This document shows, piece by piece, positions 51,782 through 61,267 of a stretch of DNA of 64,000 nucleotides (positions are counted from its first letter, which is position 1; every line of letters begins with the position of its first letter). The translations under genes were made by a program, and so were the position numbers. The stretch comes from Candidatus Eiseniibacteriota bacterium (GTDB lineage: Bacteria > Eisenbacteria > RBG-16-71-46 > CAIMUX01 > WJJG01): contig JAGMBO010000082.1 in NCBI GenBank assembly GCA_023129715.1, positions 1-64,000 on the forward strand, read 5' to 3'. The notes under the pieces are model-generated. The model searched no databases and was not told the DNA's origin. It worked only from the letters and a program-made list of their open reading frames with translations.

Positions 51782-51980
51782 CGTCGTGCGCCTCCATGAG
51801 TCTCCGTACAGCTGCGCCAGCTATCAGGGCATTGTCTGCGTTGCCCGTAGTGTCCGCATTGCCGGCATTGTCTACATCGCCTGTCCTGCCTGTATTGCCT
51901 GTATTGTCCGCGCTTTCTGCATTGCCTGCATTGCCTGCATTGTCTGCGCCGTCCCCCATCCTCCTCACCCCACCCAGCAC
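51774..51980 (-). CDS. Possible Asn/Ala/Gly-repeat small protein
   Basis: A 68-residue frame from GTG 51980, which shares a base with the otsB-like stop (TAGTG), to a stop that overlaps the next start. Residues about 13-50 are triplets of the type DNA, GNA and TGN produced by a 9-bp minisatellite (51829-51946). Stop-start overlaps on both sides favour translation, but there is no Shine-Dalgarno or conserved domain, and period nine would keep any frame open. Confidence 0.35.
   Translation of the reverse strand: MLGGVRRMGDGADNAGNAGNAESADNTGNTGRTGDVDNAGNADTTGNADNALIAGAAVRRLMEAHDDA
51829..51946. repeat. 9-bp minisatellite
   Basis: Degenerate cattgcctg / tattgtccg units, about thirteen copies, lying between the trehalose-phosphatase and membrane-protein genes. 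Confidence 0.85.
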
Positions 51981-52879
51981 TATCGCATCCGATTCCCTGC
52001 CTGCGCGAGAAGGTGATTGAAGGTTGCCAAGAATAGGCAGACCTCACGCGGATCGCCCAGCACGTATTCGGCAGTAGTATGCAGCAGCCCGTCGCGCACT
52101 ACAACCGCTACGCCGCGGCCTGCCAGGATGCGAAATGCGTCCTCATCGGTGACATCATCCCCGATGTAGAGCGCGCGTCGGGGACTGCCGCCGCCGGCAT
52201 TGATCTGCGCGAGCATTCGCAGAAGCGCTCGCCCCTTATGCCAATCGATGCCGGGCTGGAGGTCATAGACCTTGCGACCCCGCGTACAGCGCAACCCGCG
52301 GTGACGGTCGAGCACCTGGACAACAGCGCGCGCGGCGGCGGCGGTCTCCTCGGAGCCTGCCAAGCGGACATGCACAGCCAGCGAGAAACGCTTGCGTTCG
52401 ATGATCACACCTTGCAGGGGGGCAAGGCATCGTCGCAACTCCTGTTCGGCGGCGTCCAAGAGAGGAAGATAGGCCGTCGCTTCCGGATGATCGTGACAGA
52501 CTCCATCGGCTGCCGCGAATTCGAAGCCATGACTCCCGGCGTACTGCAACGTCTCCAGACCAACGCGCCGGCGAACATCCGCGAGTTCTCGCCCACTTAG
52601 AATGCCGACCGGCACATGCTCGGCCAAGCGCCTCAGCTGCTCCCGGCTCTCGGCGGGAAGGCAGGCATCCTCTGGTCGCGACACGATCGGCGCCAGCGTG
52701 CCATCGAAGTCGAGGAACACCGCCGGGCGCAGATCCAAGCGCGCGAGGATCGCCGGGACATGCTCGAGCGCCGGCGGCAGCTCCGCGACCAGCCGCTCAG
52801 AGACAGGATTGGAACTTGGGCGGGGCTTCCTGCGAGATGAATCGCTCACCGCGATGTTCACTCCTTCTGGGCGATGCAT
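51980..52879 (-). CDS. otsB: Trehalose-6-phosphate phosphatase
   Basis: ATG 52879 lacks a good ribosome-binding site; GTG 52849 behind AGAAGGAG is the alternative. The 299-residue HAD enzyme has FLDFDGTLAPI (nucleophile Asp), GILSGRELADVR, YAGSHGFEF, KGRALLRML and YIGDDVTDEDAF, complete for OtsB. It releases trehalose, an osmoprotectant. No trehalose-phosphate synthase gene adjoins, which is unusual; it may be elsewhere. Confidence 0.93.
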   Translation of the reverse strand: MHRPEGVNIAVSDSSRRKPRPSSNPVSERLVAELPPALEHVPAILARLDLRPAVFLDFDGTLAPIVSRPEDACLPAESREQLRRLAEHVPVGILSGRELADVRRRVGLETLQYAGSHGFEFAAADGVCHDHPEATAYLPLLDAAEQELRRCLAPLQGVIIERKRFSLAVHVRLAGSEETAAAARAVVQVLDRHRGLRCTRGRKVYDLQPGIDWHKGRALLRMLAQINAGGGSPRRALYIGDDVTDEDAFRILAGRGVAVVVRDGLLHTTAEYVLGDPREVCLFLATFNHLLAQAGNRMR

Positions 52880-52960
52880 TCCACTTGTCTACACACTCTC
52901 CAGCAGGTTCGACGTCCGGCGGCGAATCATCGACGTGGCGCGGCTCAAACGCCTGTCGAC

Positions 52961-55105
52961 CTACGGCGCTTGATCGGGCATGCGCTGCAGTTCGAGCAGT
53001 GCCCGCCGGGCGGCCAGGAAGTCGTGGCGGATCTCCAGCGCGTGGCGGTATGCATCCGCCGCCTCGGCGCGCAGCGCCTGCCGCCGGTCGGCCGCCTCGA
53101 TTCCCGGCGCCGCGCCCGGACCGGCCGCTTCACCCGCAGACACCTGCGCGGCGCGATGGAGCGCCATTCCGAGCAGGTACCAGAGCTTGTAGTCTCCGCG
53201 ATCGCACTCCAGCGCGGCGCGAAAGCAGGCCGCCGCTTCGGGACTCCAGTTGAGCCGCAGCAAGCCGAAACCGGCCAAGTGCAGAGCAGTCTTCTGGACC
53301 GGATCCCAGCCGCGGGCTGCCTGGATGAGCTTCGGCACGTCGAGGGACTCCCGGCGAACCACACTCGCGCGGGCAAGGTCACCATCGGGACCGTCGGCGC
53401 GCACGAAGAGAGCGAAGAACCCTTCCAAATGCACCAGCAACCACTCCCCGCCGATCATGCCCGGCCCGAAGAGCCGGGGGATCATGTCAGTGCGCACGAG
53501 CACCGCACTCACCTCGTATTCGGCGACGGCCCGCGCAAACCTGCGTGGCGTCTCCATCGCTTGCCGCACCCGCTGCATGGTGTCCGGAGGATAGGCCCAC
53601 GTATTCGTCAGGATCGGCACATCAGGACGGGGATGCACGAGGAAGTGGATCGTCGAGGAGCTGTCGAAGTCCGTCCATAGCCGCCCCTGCAGGGGGTGTG
53701 CGCTGAGCCACTCTGCTGCACCCACGGGCAGCGCCAGCCGGGAGATACCCAAGCCGAAGCGGGGACGTGCCCCCTCGGCGGTGTAGAAGCCTTGTCCGAC
53801 GACCGCCACGGCCAGATGCGTTGTCGTGATGATCAGCAGGACGGCGATCGATGCCGCGATGGCGGTGCGCATTCGCGGCGACACGCGCACCCATGCTGTC
53901 GCGCCCCACATCCAGGTCCCGGCCAGCCCAAGGGTTGCCAAAACGAGCGCACCGACGCTCATGTTCCTGACCGCTGAGACGGAGACGAACACCATGCCTG
54001 TCAGGAGAAGTAGCAGCGCCCAGCGCCTGCGCACCAGAGCACCGACTATTCCCCCCAGCGCCAGAATCAGGACAGGAACAAACGCGAGCAGGCGCAGGGG
54101 CGCGTCCAGTCTCAGGTCACTAGGATGAAGCGGGGTGCTCTTGAACTCCTGGATCAACGCCCAGGGATGAGCGGCAGCGCTCGAACCGCCGAGAATGTCA
54201 TGCTGCCCGAGAAAGAGCAGTGTTTGGATCGGCAGAATGGCGAGACGCCAGGACCAGGGATTGAGAAAACAGACCCCGACCTGCAGGGCAAGCAATAGCC
54301 CCAGGCGTTGCGCGGCAGTCCGCAGGCCGGCCCTGACCTCAGGCGCGCGGGCCGCGTCCCCTCCCCACCCCACACGGAATCCCAGGTGTCCCACGAGGCA
54401 GGCGACCGTCAGCGCCAAGCCGAGCAGGAAGTAGCTGTGCAGATTGACGTACAGCCACTGCAGGCCAATCAGGCCGGCAATGGCCCGCCAAGAGAGAATC
54501 CCGCCATCGACACCCGCCGCCGCGGTTCTGGCCAGCAGGCTGATCTGGGCGGCCAAGATCAGATATCCGAAGAGCTCCGGCCGCAGTTCAAACCGCACCT
54601 GGACGACCAAGGCGAGCAAGATCAGTCCTAGTGAGGCACCCAGCCACGATACCCCTAGGCGACGCATGGTCAGCAGAGAGAGGCCGAGAACTCCGCAGGC
54701 GAGGACCAGGCGCAGCAGTCCGAGACCGGGGAGGCCTGCCGCGCGATGGACGGCGGCCAGGATGACTTGGCTCAGCCAGTTGGCATTCGGAAAGCGATAA
54801 AAGCCCTGCTGATCGTACCAGCAGCCGGGCCCCGGGGTGGACCGCTGCGCCGGTTCCAGATCGGGGGAGGGAAGCGTGTAAAGGAAGGGATTGTGGTCGA
54901 CCAATTCCCCCCGTTCCCAGAATCGCTCCCCATAGGCAAGGTGATAGCCGAGGTCGCTGGAGGTAATCGTGCGCAGGCCGAGAAGGACACCGAGCAAGCA
55001 GGTCAAGAGGAGGGCCGCCACCGTGAGTAGGGAAAACCAGCGGGGTGGGCGGGATGCCGGCTGCCCAGCCGCTGGATAGCATTTCGGCCTCTGCGCCCGT
55101 GCCAT
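52961..55105 (-). CDS. Large polytopic membrane protein with C-terminal TPR-like region
   Basis: ATG 55105. The 714-residue protein has about eleven membrane helices with a first loop TSSDLGYHLAYGERFWERGELVDHNPF, similar in layout to GT-C glycosyltransferases or PMT-like proteins (acidic SDLGYH loop). A soluble domain (WLSAHPLQGRLWTDFDSSSTIHFL, AEYEVSAVLVRTDMI) and a helical repeat end (ALHLAGFGLLRLNWSPEAAACFRAALE, YRHALEIRHDFLAARRALLEL) of TPR type follow. Probable role in surface glycan or lipid glycosylation, by inference. Confidence 0.7.
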   Translation of the reverse strand: MARAQRPKCYPAAGQPASRPPRWFSLLTVAALLLTCLLGVLLGLRTITSSDLGYHLAYGERFWERGELVDHNPFLYTLPSPDLEPAQRSTPGPGCWYDQQGFYRFPNANWLSQVILAAVHRAAGLPGLGLLRLVLACGVLGLSLLTMRRLGVSWLGASLGLILLALVVQVRFELRPELFGYLILAAQISLLARTAAAGVDGGILSWRAIAGLIGLQWLYVNLHSYFLLGLALTVACLVGHLGFRVGWGGDAARAPEVRAGLRTAAQRLGLLLALQVGVCFLNPWSWRLAILPIQTLLFLGQHDILGGSSAAAHPWALIQEFKSTPLHPSDLRLDAPLRLLAFVPVLILALGGIVGALVRRRWALLLLLTGMVFVSVSAVRNMSVGALVLATLGLAGTWMWGATAWVRVSPRMRTAIAASIAVLLIITTTHLAVAVVGQGFYTAEGARPRFGLGISRLALPVGAAEWLSAHPLQGRLWTDFDSSSTIHFLVHPRPDVPILTNTWAYPPDTMQRVRQAMETPRRFARAVAEYEVSAVLVRTDMIPRLFGPGMIGGEWLLVHLEGFFALFVRADGPDGDLARASVVRRESLDVPKLIQAARGWDPVQKTALHLAGFGLLRLNWSPEAAACFRAALECDRGDYKLWYLLGMALHRAAQVSAGEAAGPGAAPGIEAADRRQALRAEAADAYRHALEIRHDFLAARRALLELQRMPDQAP

Positions 55106-55167
55106 GAGCCGGATCCTAGCACACCTGTCATGCTGGAACAGCACCTGCGGCATGCGTGTCCCGCAGG

Positions 55168-56697
55168 CTAGCGGATATAGCCCAGACTGCGCAGTCTCTC
55201 GCGGGATTCCTCATCGAGCTGGAGGGAATGATCGGTGTCACCGGAACCGGCGGCACTCTCGACCAGATCACGCAACCGCTCGTCGAGCTGCTGCATGACA
55301 CTGTCCACGGAGGATGCCAGATCATTCCTCTCATCGGGATCGTTCGCCAGGTCGTAGAGCTCGGTGGTCGATTCCCCATCTGCATGGCTTGTCGTGCGGA
55401 TCAACTTCCAGCGCCCTGCCTGTAGGCCGCGCAGCTCCTCCCGGGCAGGCAGCGCCTGGCGACCACAAAGCGCCTGGAAATAGCTACAGCGCTCCGCCTC
55501 CTCGCGGCCATGCATGAGTTCGATGAGCGATCGGCCCTCCAGGGAGTCGGATGGTGCGATGCCTACGGATGAGAGGATTGTGGGAAAGATGTCGATCGTG
55601 CGCACGGCAGCCGCGACTCGCCTGCCCGCAGATCCATTCCCGGGCACATGGACCAGCAAGGGAACGCGCACGAGCTCTTCGTAGAGCAGTGAGTTGTGCT
55701 CGAAGAACAGGCCATGCTCACCGAATCCCTCGCCATGGTCACCCACCAAGACGACAATCGTGTTCTCCCAGAGGTCGGATTCGTCGAGAACCTCCAGCAG
55801 TCTACCCACCCAGTAGTCCGCGAACGCAACCTCGGCGCTGTAGCGGGCCCACATGTGATAGAGATCGCCGCGGTCGGCCTTGGCCGCGCGCATTGCCGCC
55901 AGGAACTCCGGGCCACTGCCGTTGGCAAACCCATCATAGCCCTCCGCATAGCGATCCAGCCATGCCTCCGGAGGCGTATAGGGCTGATGCGGATCGAAGA
56001 AATGCGCCCACAGAAAAAAAGGCGCCGATCCCGCCGTTCGCAGCCAGTCGATGGCCCGGGCGCCGACCCGATCGGCCGTTCGCTGATAGGGCTGAAAAAA
56101 TCGCGAGACCCACCAGGCGATCTGCGGATCGGTGCCCTCGGGAAAACTCGGCGCTTCGCCTGGGCGCAGCGGATCTTCCATCTCGTCATCGTAGACATCG
56201 AAGCCTTGGGCGAGGCCGTAGCGGTCGTCCAGCACGTAGGCGGAGACAAAAGCGGCCGTCTGGTAGCCATGCTCCTTGAGCGTCTCGGCCAGGGTCTCGA
56301 ATTCCGGTCCCAGGAAGTAGACGCCGTTGTCGTTGATGCCGTGGGTCAGCGGACTGAATCCCGTCAGGATCGATGCATGCGAGGGCAGCGTGCTGGGCGC
56401 CTGGCAATAGGCTCGCTCGAACAGCACACCCTTGGCGGCCAGGCTATCGACGGCGGGGGTCACCGCGGCGAAGCGACCCCGATAACATCCGAGAACATCG
56501 GAGCGGCAGGTGTCGAGCGTGATGAGCAGGACGTTCCAGGGGCGTGGCGCTCGGGCCGGGCGCTCGCCCGCACAGGACACACACAGCAGCCCGGCCAGAA
56601 CGAGCAACCAGAGTCTCCCCCACGGGCGTCTCCGCCGCGCGGCTCGCCCGCCTGCATCCCCACCGCACCGGTCGCACCATCCATTCATCGAAACCAT
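55168..56697 (-). CDS. Sulfatase-fold lipoprotein (alkaline phosphatase superfamily)
   Basis: ATG 56697 behind GGGAAGG. The 509-residue product has a lipoprotein signal (LVLAGLLCVSCAGE) and the sulfatase fold: VLLITLDTCRSDVLGCY (first metal site), QAPSTLPSHASILTG, THGINDNG, FFLWAHFFDPHQPY and VLVGDHGEGFGEHG (metal site). At the nucleophile position it has S-T-L-P-S-H instead of the C/S-x-P-x-R of formylglycine sulfatases, so it is more likely a phosphodiesterase or phosphotransferase with Thr or Ser nucleophile. The neighbouring membrane protein suggests surface-glycan modification. Confidence 0.85.
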   Translation of the reverse strand: MVSMNGWCDRCGGDAGGRAARRRRPWGRLWLLVLAGLLCVSCAGERPARAPRPWNVLLITLDTCRSDVLGCYRGRFAAVTPAVDSLAAKGVLFERAYCQAPSTLPSHASILTGFSPLTHGINDNGVYFLGPEFETLAETLKEHGYQTAAFVSAYVLDDRYGLAQGFDVYDDEMEDPLRPGEAPSFPEGTDPQIAWWVSRFFQPYQRTADRVGARAIDWLRTAGSAPFFLWAHFFDPHQPYTPPEAWLDRYAEGYDGFANGSGPEFLAAMRAAKADRGDLYHMWARYSAEVAFADYWVGRLLEVLDESDLWENTIVVLVGDHGEGFGEHGLFFEHNSLLYEELVRVPLLVHVPGNGSAGRRVAAAVRTIDIFPTILSSVGIAPSDSLEGRSLIELMHGREEAERCSYFQALCGRQALPAREELRGLQAGRWKLIRTTSHADGESTTELYDLANDPDERNDLASSVDSVMQQLDERLRDLVESAAGSGDTDHSLQLDEESRERLRSLGYIR

Positions 56698-56911
56698 GGA
56701 GTGGCCTTCCCGCCCAAAGAGGTCCGCACCGATCGGTCTGCGTAAGGACCGATCATCCATTCTACCAGGCTCCCGAGGGGATCCACCAGAGGTCGCGGCA
56801 CCACCAGAGGTCGCTGCGGCGACTCGTCTAGAGCCGCAGGCCGACTCCGGCTGCGAAGATCGGGGCGAACCGGGCGCGCTCTGAGGCTGCGGCCATCGAC
56901 GCCCGAACACC

Positions 56912-56942
56912 GAGAGCCCGGGACAACCGATCCCGGGCTCTC
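56912..56942. terminator. Perfect 12-bp hairpin between lipoprotein and sulfatase genes
   Basis: gagagcccggga (56912-56923) and tcccgggctctc (56931-56942) pair perfectly around a 7-base loop, 24 bases beyond the lipoprotein stop on the minus strand. T-run is absent. Confidence 0.65.
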
Positions 56943-56965
56943 CTTGGCCTGATTGTGGAGCGCCC

Positions 56966-57838
56966 TTAGCTGGGCGCGATCTCCGGGCACTCGCAGTCGC
57001 AATGTTCAGCCGTCCAACAGGCCGGCTCGCCACCGTTGTAGTCGGGGCACTCCAGGCTGCCGCCCCCATCTTCCTCATGCCAGATGATGACCGCCTCCTC
57101 GTCCGCGCTCGCATCGTAGAACTCCAGCGTACAGAGGCTGCCCAGCTCGTGGAAGCGCAGCGTGTCACCGAGTCCCTCATCGCCCGCATAGATATTCTCG
57201 AACAGCAGCTCACCCTCCTCGTCGGAAGCATGGTTGAAGTCGAGCCGCACGGCCGGCGACGTCGGCGAAACCGAGATGTCGTTGATGATCCAGTAGCCCT
57301 CACCGTAGCCGATGGGCGATTCACCCTGGAACCAGAGCGCGTTGTCGAGGGGAGGCGCCGATGCCTCGCTGTTCACCCGCAGCTCCCAGGCAACGGCATC
57401 GTCATCCTCTAGGATCCGGCCCTGCAAGCGCACCTGCATCTCGTGGCCTTCCGCGTCGATCCAGGTATAGATCCACAGCCAGGTCAGATCCCCGAGATAG
57501 CTGGGGAAGGTGTGAACCGCCGCGGCGAAGGCGGTCGCCGGCGGGGCGATCCCGACCGCCACGATCAGATCGATGGCTGCCACGCGCAGCGCGGCATTGA
57601 ACCAGTTGCGCTGCGAGCAGGGCTCTCCGGCCATCTCGCTTTCCTGCACCTGCGCCCCGGCAACCGCCGGCGGGCCGAAGAAGGCGAGGTCGAATTGCAT
57701 CACCTCTGCCGGCGGAAGGATCGGCGCCTGAGGATCCTGTCCCTGAGCGCCGGTCTCGGGGGCGGTCGACTCGCTGCATCCGCCCACGATCACCGCAGCG
57801 AGGAGGATGCCCATCCATCCCATCATCCAGTGCTTCAT
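56966..57838 (-). CDS. Secreted lipoprotein, unrecognised
   Basis: ATG 57838 follows AAGGAGGAGA. The 290-residue product has a lipoprotein signal (LLAAVIVGGCSES), a Gln/Pro linker and a beta-rich body with TWLWIYTWIDAEGHEMQVRLQGR, YWIINDISVSP and AVRLDFNHASDEEG. It has a cysteine-rich acidic end (CPDYNGGEPACW, CDCECPE). I recognise no family. The signal and lipobox place it on a membrane surface. Confidence 0.75.
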   Translation of the reverse strand: MKHWMMGWMGILLAAVIVGGCSESTAPETGAQGQDPQAPILPPAEVMQFDLAFFGPPAVAGAQVQESEMAGEPCSQRNWFNAALRVAAIDLIVAVGIAPPATAFAAAVHTFPSYLGDLTWLWIYTWIDAEGHEMQVRLQGRILEDDDAVAWELRVNSEASAPPLDNALWFQGESPIGYGEGYWIINDISVSPTSPAVRLDFNHASDEEGELLFENIYAGDEGLGDTLRFHELGSLCTLEFYDASADEEAVIIWHEEDGGGSLECPDYNGGEPACWTAEHCDCECPEIAPS

Positions 57839-58212
57839 CGTCTCCTCCTTCCCCTCCCCTCGCGGCGCCGACGGCGCGGTGAGGGAACGAAATCGTCACG
57901 CGCTGTTCTCACTCGCCCCCCCATACAGATCGCGTGCCAGCCGGCCCCGGACCCCGCAATACGCTTCCTATCAGTCTATTGCGTCGATTGAGCATGCTGG
58001 GGCGACGCCCGCTCCGACTGTGGCGTTTCCTCGCAGGTGTGGTCTCGATTCACGGAATCGGCACCCTCAGACCGGACCGCGCGGTTCACATACCCCCCGG
58101 CGCATACGTTCCGTCGCGGCCGTTGTCGCCGCGGCGCCGCGGGTGCTAGGCTTCGAGGTTGCCCGATTCTCGTTTAAAAACGGCACGCCTCAGGTGCCCG
58201 GCAAGGTGGTTC
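57839..58212. other. Divergent intergenic region before uvrA
   Basis: About 370 bases without a gene between the divergent lipoprotein and uvrA genes. It should carry both promoters; tcgtttaaaaacg at 58169 is the only strongly A/T block. No clear LexA-type palindrome is seen. Confidence 0.45.
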
Positions 58213-61200
58213 ATGGCAGGTGGCGGCAAGAAAAGCTCCTCGCGTAGGCGCTCCGCGGAGGCCGACCAGGCGCCCCGCCGTCCGGCGGCGACCGTGATCC
58301 GCGGGGCGCGGATGCATAACCTGCAGGGCATCGACTGCTCGATTCCGCTCGGGAAGATCACTGCGATCACGGGTGTCTCGGGGTCAGGCAAGTCGACCCT
58401 CGCCTTCGACATCCTCTATGCGGAAGGCCAGCGCCGCTTCGTCGAGTGCCTTAGCGCCTACGCGCGGCAGTTCCTCGAACGGCTCGAGCGCCCGAATGTC
58501 GACCAGATCGGATTCATCCAGCCCCCGATCGCACTGAAGCAACGAGTCAGCATTAAGAACGCCCGCTCGACGGTGGGTAGCGTCACCGAACTGAGCGACT
58601 ACCTGCGCCTGCTGCTCGCCCACGCTGGATGCCTCCACTGCCTGGAGTGCGGGGGTGAGGTCGTGCGCACCGGGATCGATGACGCCGTCGCGGCCGTTCG
58701 CGCATGGGAACGGGGCACTCGGCTGGCAATCGTCGCCCCGCTGACCCCACGTCCCGATCGCGCCGGGATCGAGCGCCTGCGCGCCCAGGGCTACACGCGC
58801 CTGCTTGCCGGCGACCGCGTGGTCGAGATCGACGACTGGCTGGCGGGACCGTCGGCCCGGCGTGCAGGCCGACGGCCGCTCGGCCTGGTGATCGACCGTA
58901 TCATCGTCGGCCAGGCCCGCCGCGGACGCATCGCCGAGGCGTTCGAGACGGCCTGGCACCAGGGCCAGCGTAGCTGCCGTCTGCAGCCGCTGGAGGGCGG
59001 AGCGGGAAAAGTCCTGCGGGGCGGGCTTGCCTGTACGCAATGCGGCGCGCCGGCGCAGGAACCCACGCCCGCGCTTTTCTCCTCGAACAGCCCCCTCGGT
59101 GCCTGTCCAACCTGCCAGGGATTCGGGCGGATCATCACGGTCGATCGGGACAAGGTCGTCCCCGATCCACGCAAGAACTTGCGCAATCATGCCGTCGTGC
59201 CCTTTGGCGTACCCTCCGCCCGCGGCTGGTACCGCCGCCTACTACGCGCGGCGCGCGCGCTGGAGATCCCCACCGACCTCCCCTTCGAAAGGCTCTCCCC
59301 GGAGCAGCGGGACTGGATCTTCCGCGGCGACGAGGACTTCCCCGGAGTGGAAGGCTTCTTCGAAGCACTCGAGCGCAAGCGCTACAAGATGCATGTGCGC
59401 ATCTTTATTGCTCGCTTCCGCGGCTACGCCCCCTGCCCGACCTGCCGGGGTTCGCGCCTGAAGCCGGCCGCCTTGGCGGCGACCTTGGGGGAAAAGAACA
59501 TCCATGAGTTGCACGAGCTCACGATCGAGGCGCTGCGCGGTTTCCTGGACGAACTGAAGCTGACCCCCCAGGAGCACCGCAAGGTGCGTGCGGTGCTCGA
59601 GAGCATTCGCGCCCGGCTCGTCTGTCTCGAGGAAGTCGGGGTCGGCTACCTGACGCTGGGCCGCACCGGGAGAACACTGAGTGGCGGCGAGACCCAGCGC
59701 ATTCGCATTGCCGCCGCGCAGGGCAACACGCTGACCGAAACGCTCTTCATCCTCGACGAACCGACCGTCGGACTGCACGCCACCGACACCGAGCGCATGC
59801 TCGGCGTGCTGCGCCGCATGGCGGCGATGGGCAACACGGTGGTCGTCGTCGAGCATGATCCGGAGATCATCGCCGGTGCGGATCACCTGATCGTTCTCGG
59901 CCCCGGGGGAGGGCGCAACGGGGGACACCTGGTCTACGAAGGTGATGTCGCCAGCTTCCTGCAGAAGGAACCCGACTACTTCCGTGCCGTCCCACCCGGA
60001 GCCGCACCGCCGCTCGACTACCGCCGCCGTGGGAAGCAGGGGCGCGCCCGCCGCCAGCGCGAACCGCGGCTGAGCAGTCCCTGGAGCGCCGAGGCCGTCC
60101 GAGCCTGGCTGGCTCAGCGCCAAGGGCGCGGCGGGGGCACGGCAGGGGATGATGCGCGTTCCGCGGCGCGGAGTAAATCCTCCGCCGCGGCGGGCACCGG
60201 CCGCGCACTTGTGGCCGAGGGTGGCCGCGCCGCCCCGGGCCCACGGCTCGAGATCCGCGACGCACGCGAGCACAACCTGAAGATTGCGAGGCTCTCGGTT
60301 CCCCTCGGGGGTCTCGTCGTGATCACCGGCGTCTCGGGCTCGGGCAAGTCGACACTCCTCGACGAGATCCTCTACCGCAACTGGCTGCGACGCCAGGGAC
60401 GGACGGTGGAGGGCGTCGGAGAGGTCGGCGAGATCTCAGGCCTGCAGCGGATCACCGAAGCCCACCTGGTCGGTCAGGATCTCCTCGGCCGCTCCAGCCG
60501 ATCGAACCCGATCTCGTTCGTCAAGGCCTACGGCGAGATACGCAAGGCGCTCGCGGGCACCCTGCTCGCCCGGCAGCGATCGCTGGATGCGGGTGCCTTC
60601 TCGTTCAATACCCCCGGCGGGCGGTGCGAGGCCTGTCGCGGCATGGGACTACAAACCCTCGAGATGTTCTTCCTGCCAGATGTCGAGGTCGTTTGTGAGA
60701 CTTGCGGGGGCCAGCGCTTCCGCCCCGAGGTGCTCGCGGTCACCTGGCGTGGCAAGAACATCGATGAGATCCTGAAACTGACCGTCGATGAGGCCACTGA
60801 GTTCTTCGCCCCGGAGCCCCGGGTGGTCGAGCGGCTCGCCCCGCTGCGCAATGTCGGCCTCGGCTACATCACTCTCGGACAGAGCACGAACACACTGAGC
60901 GGCGGGGAGGCGCAGCGGCTGAAGATCGCCGCCTTTCTCGCCAACGGCGCCCGCGACGAGCGTCATCTGTTTCTCTTCGACGAACCGACCACCGGACTGC
61001 ATGGCCGAGACGTGAGCCGCCTGCTCGGCGCGCTGCGGGCCCTGCTGGGCCGCGGTCACGCGGTCATCGCCGTCGAGCACCATCTCGACTTCATCGCCGC
61101 CGCCGACTGGGTCATCGACCTCGGCCCCGGGCCCGGGAAGGCCGGCGGGCGCCTGGTCTATGCCGGCCCGGTCGCCGGCCTGCTGCAGCAGTCCGAGAGC

Positions 61201-61263
61201 CCGACCGGCCGCGCGCTACGGATCCGACTGCATGTGAAGGGATCGGGGAAAGCCGAGCGATAG
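58213..61263 (+). CDS. uvrA: Excinuclease ABC subunit A
   Basis: ATG 58213 has AAGGTGG upstream. The 1016-residue ATPase has two ABC modules: Walker A GVSGSGKSTLAFD / signature LSGGETQRI / Walker B ILDEPTVGLH, and GVSGSGKSTLLDE / LSGGEAQRLK / FDEPTTGLH. Zinc modules are CLHCLECGG, CTQCG..CPTCQGFG, CPTCRGSRLKP and CEACRGMG..CETCGGQRF. It recognises bulky DNA lesions with UvrB. The first zinc motif is abbreviated, and an Arg/Gly/Ala linker of about 90 residues joins the ABC halves, suggesting a non-class-I UvrA. Confidence 0.92.
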   Translation: MAGGGKKSSSRRRSAEADQAPRRPAATVIRGARMHNLQGIDCSIPLGKITAITGVSGSGKSTLAFDILYAEGQRRFVECLSAYARQFLERLERPNVDQIGFIQPPIALKQRVSIKNARSTVGSVTELSDYLRLLLAHAGCLHCLECGGEVVRTGIDDAVAAVRAWERGTRLAIVAPLTPRPDRAGIERLRAQGYTRLLAGDRVVEIDDWLAGPSARRAGRRPLGLVIDRIIVGQARRGRIAEAFETAWHQGQRSCRLQPLEGGAGKVLRGGLACTQCGAPAQEPTPALFSSNSPLGACPTCQGFGRIITVDRDKVVPDPRKNLRNHAVVPFGVPSARGWYRRLLRAARALEIPTDLPFERLSPEQRDWIFRGDEDFPGVEGFFEALERKRYKMHVRIFIARFRGYAPCPTCRGSRLKPAALAATLGEKNIHELHELTIEALRGFLDELKLTPQEHRKVRAVLESIRARLVCLEEVGVGYLTLGRTGRTLSGGETQRIRIAAAQGNTLTETLFILDEPTVGLHATDTERMLGVLRRMAAMGNTVVVVEHDPEIIAGADHLIVLGPGGGRNGGHLVYEGDVASFLQKEPDYFRAVPPGAAPPLDYRRRGKQGRARRQREPRLSSPWSAEAVRAWLAQRQGRGGGTAGDDARSAARSKSSAAAGTGRALVAEGGRAAPGPRLEIRDAREHNLKIARLSVPLGGLVVITGVSGSGKSTLLDEILYRNWLRRQGRTVEGVGEVGEISGLQRITEAHLVGQDLLGRSSRSNPISFVKAYGEIRKALAGTLLARQRSLDAGAFSFNTPGGRCEACRGMGLQTLEMFFLPDVEVVCETCGGQRFRPEVLAVTWRGKNIDEILKLTVDEATEFFAPEPRVVERLAPLRNVGLGYITLGQSTNTLSGGEAQRLKIAAFLANGARDERHLFLFDEPTTGLHGRDVSRLLGALRALLGRGHAVIAVEHHLDFIAAADWVIDLGPGPGKAGGRLVYAGPVAGLLQQSESPTGRALRIRLHVKGSGKAER

Positions 61264-61267
61264 CCGC

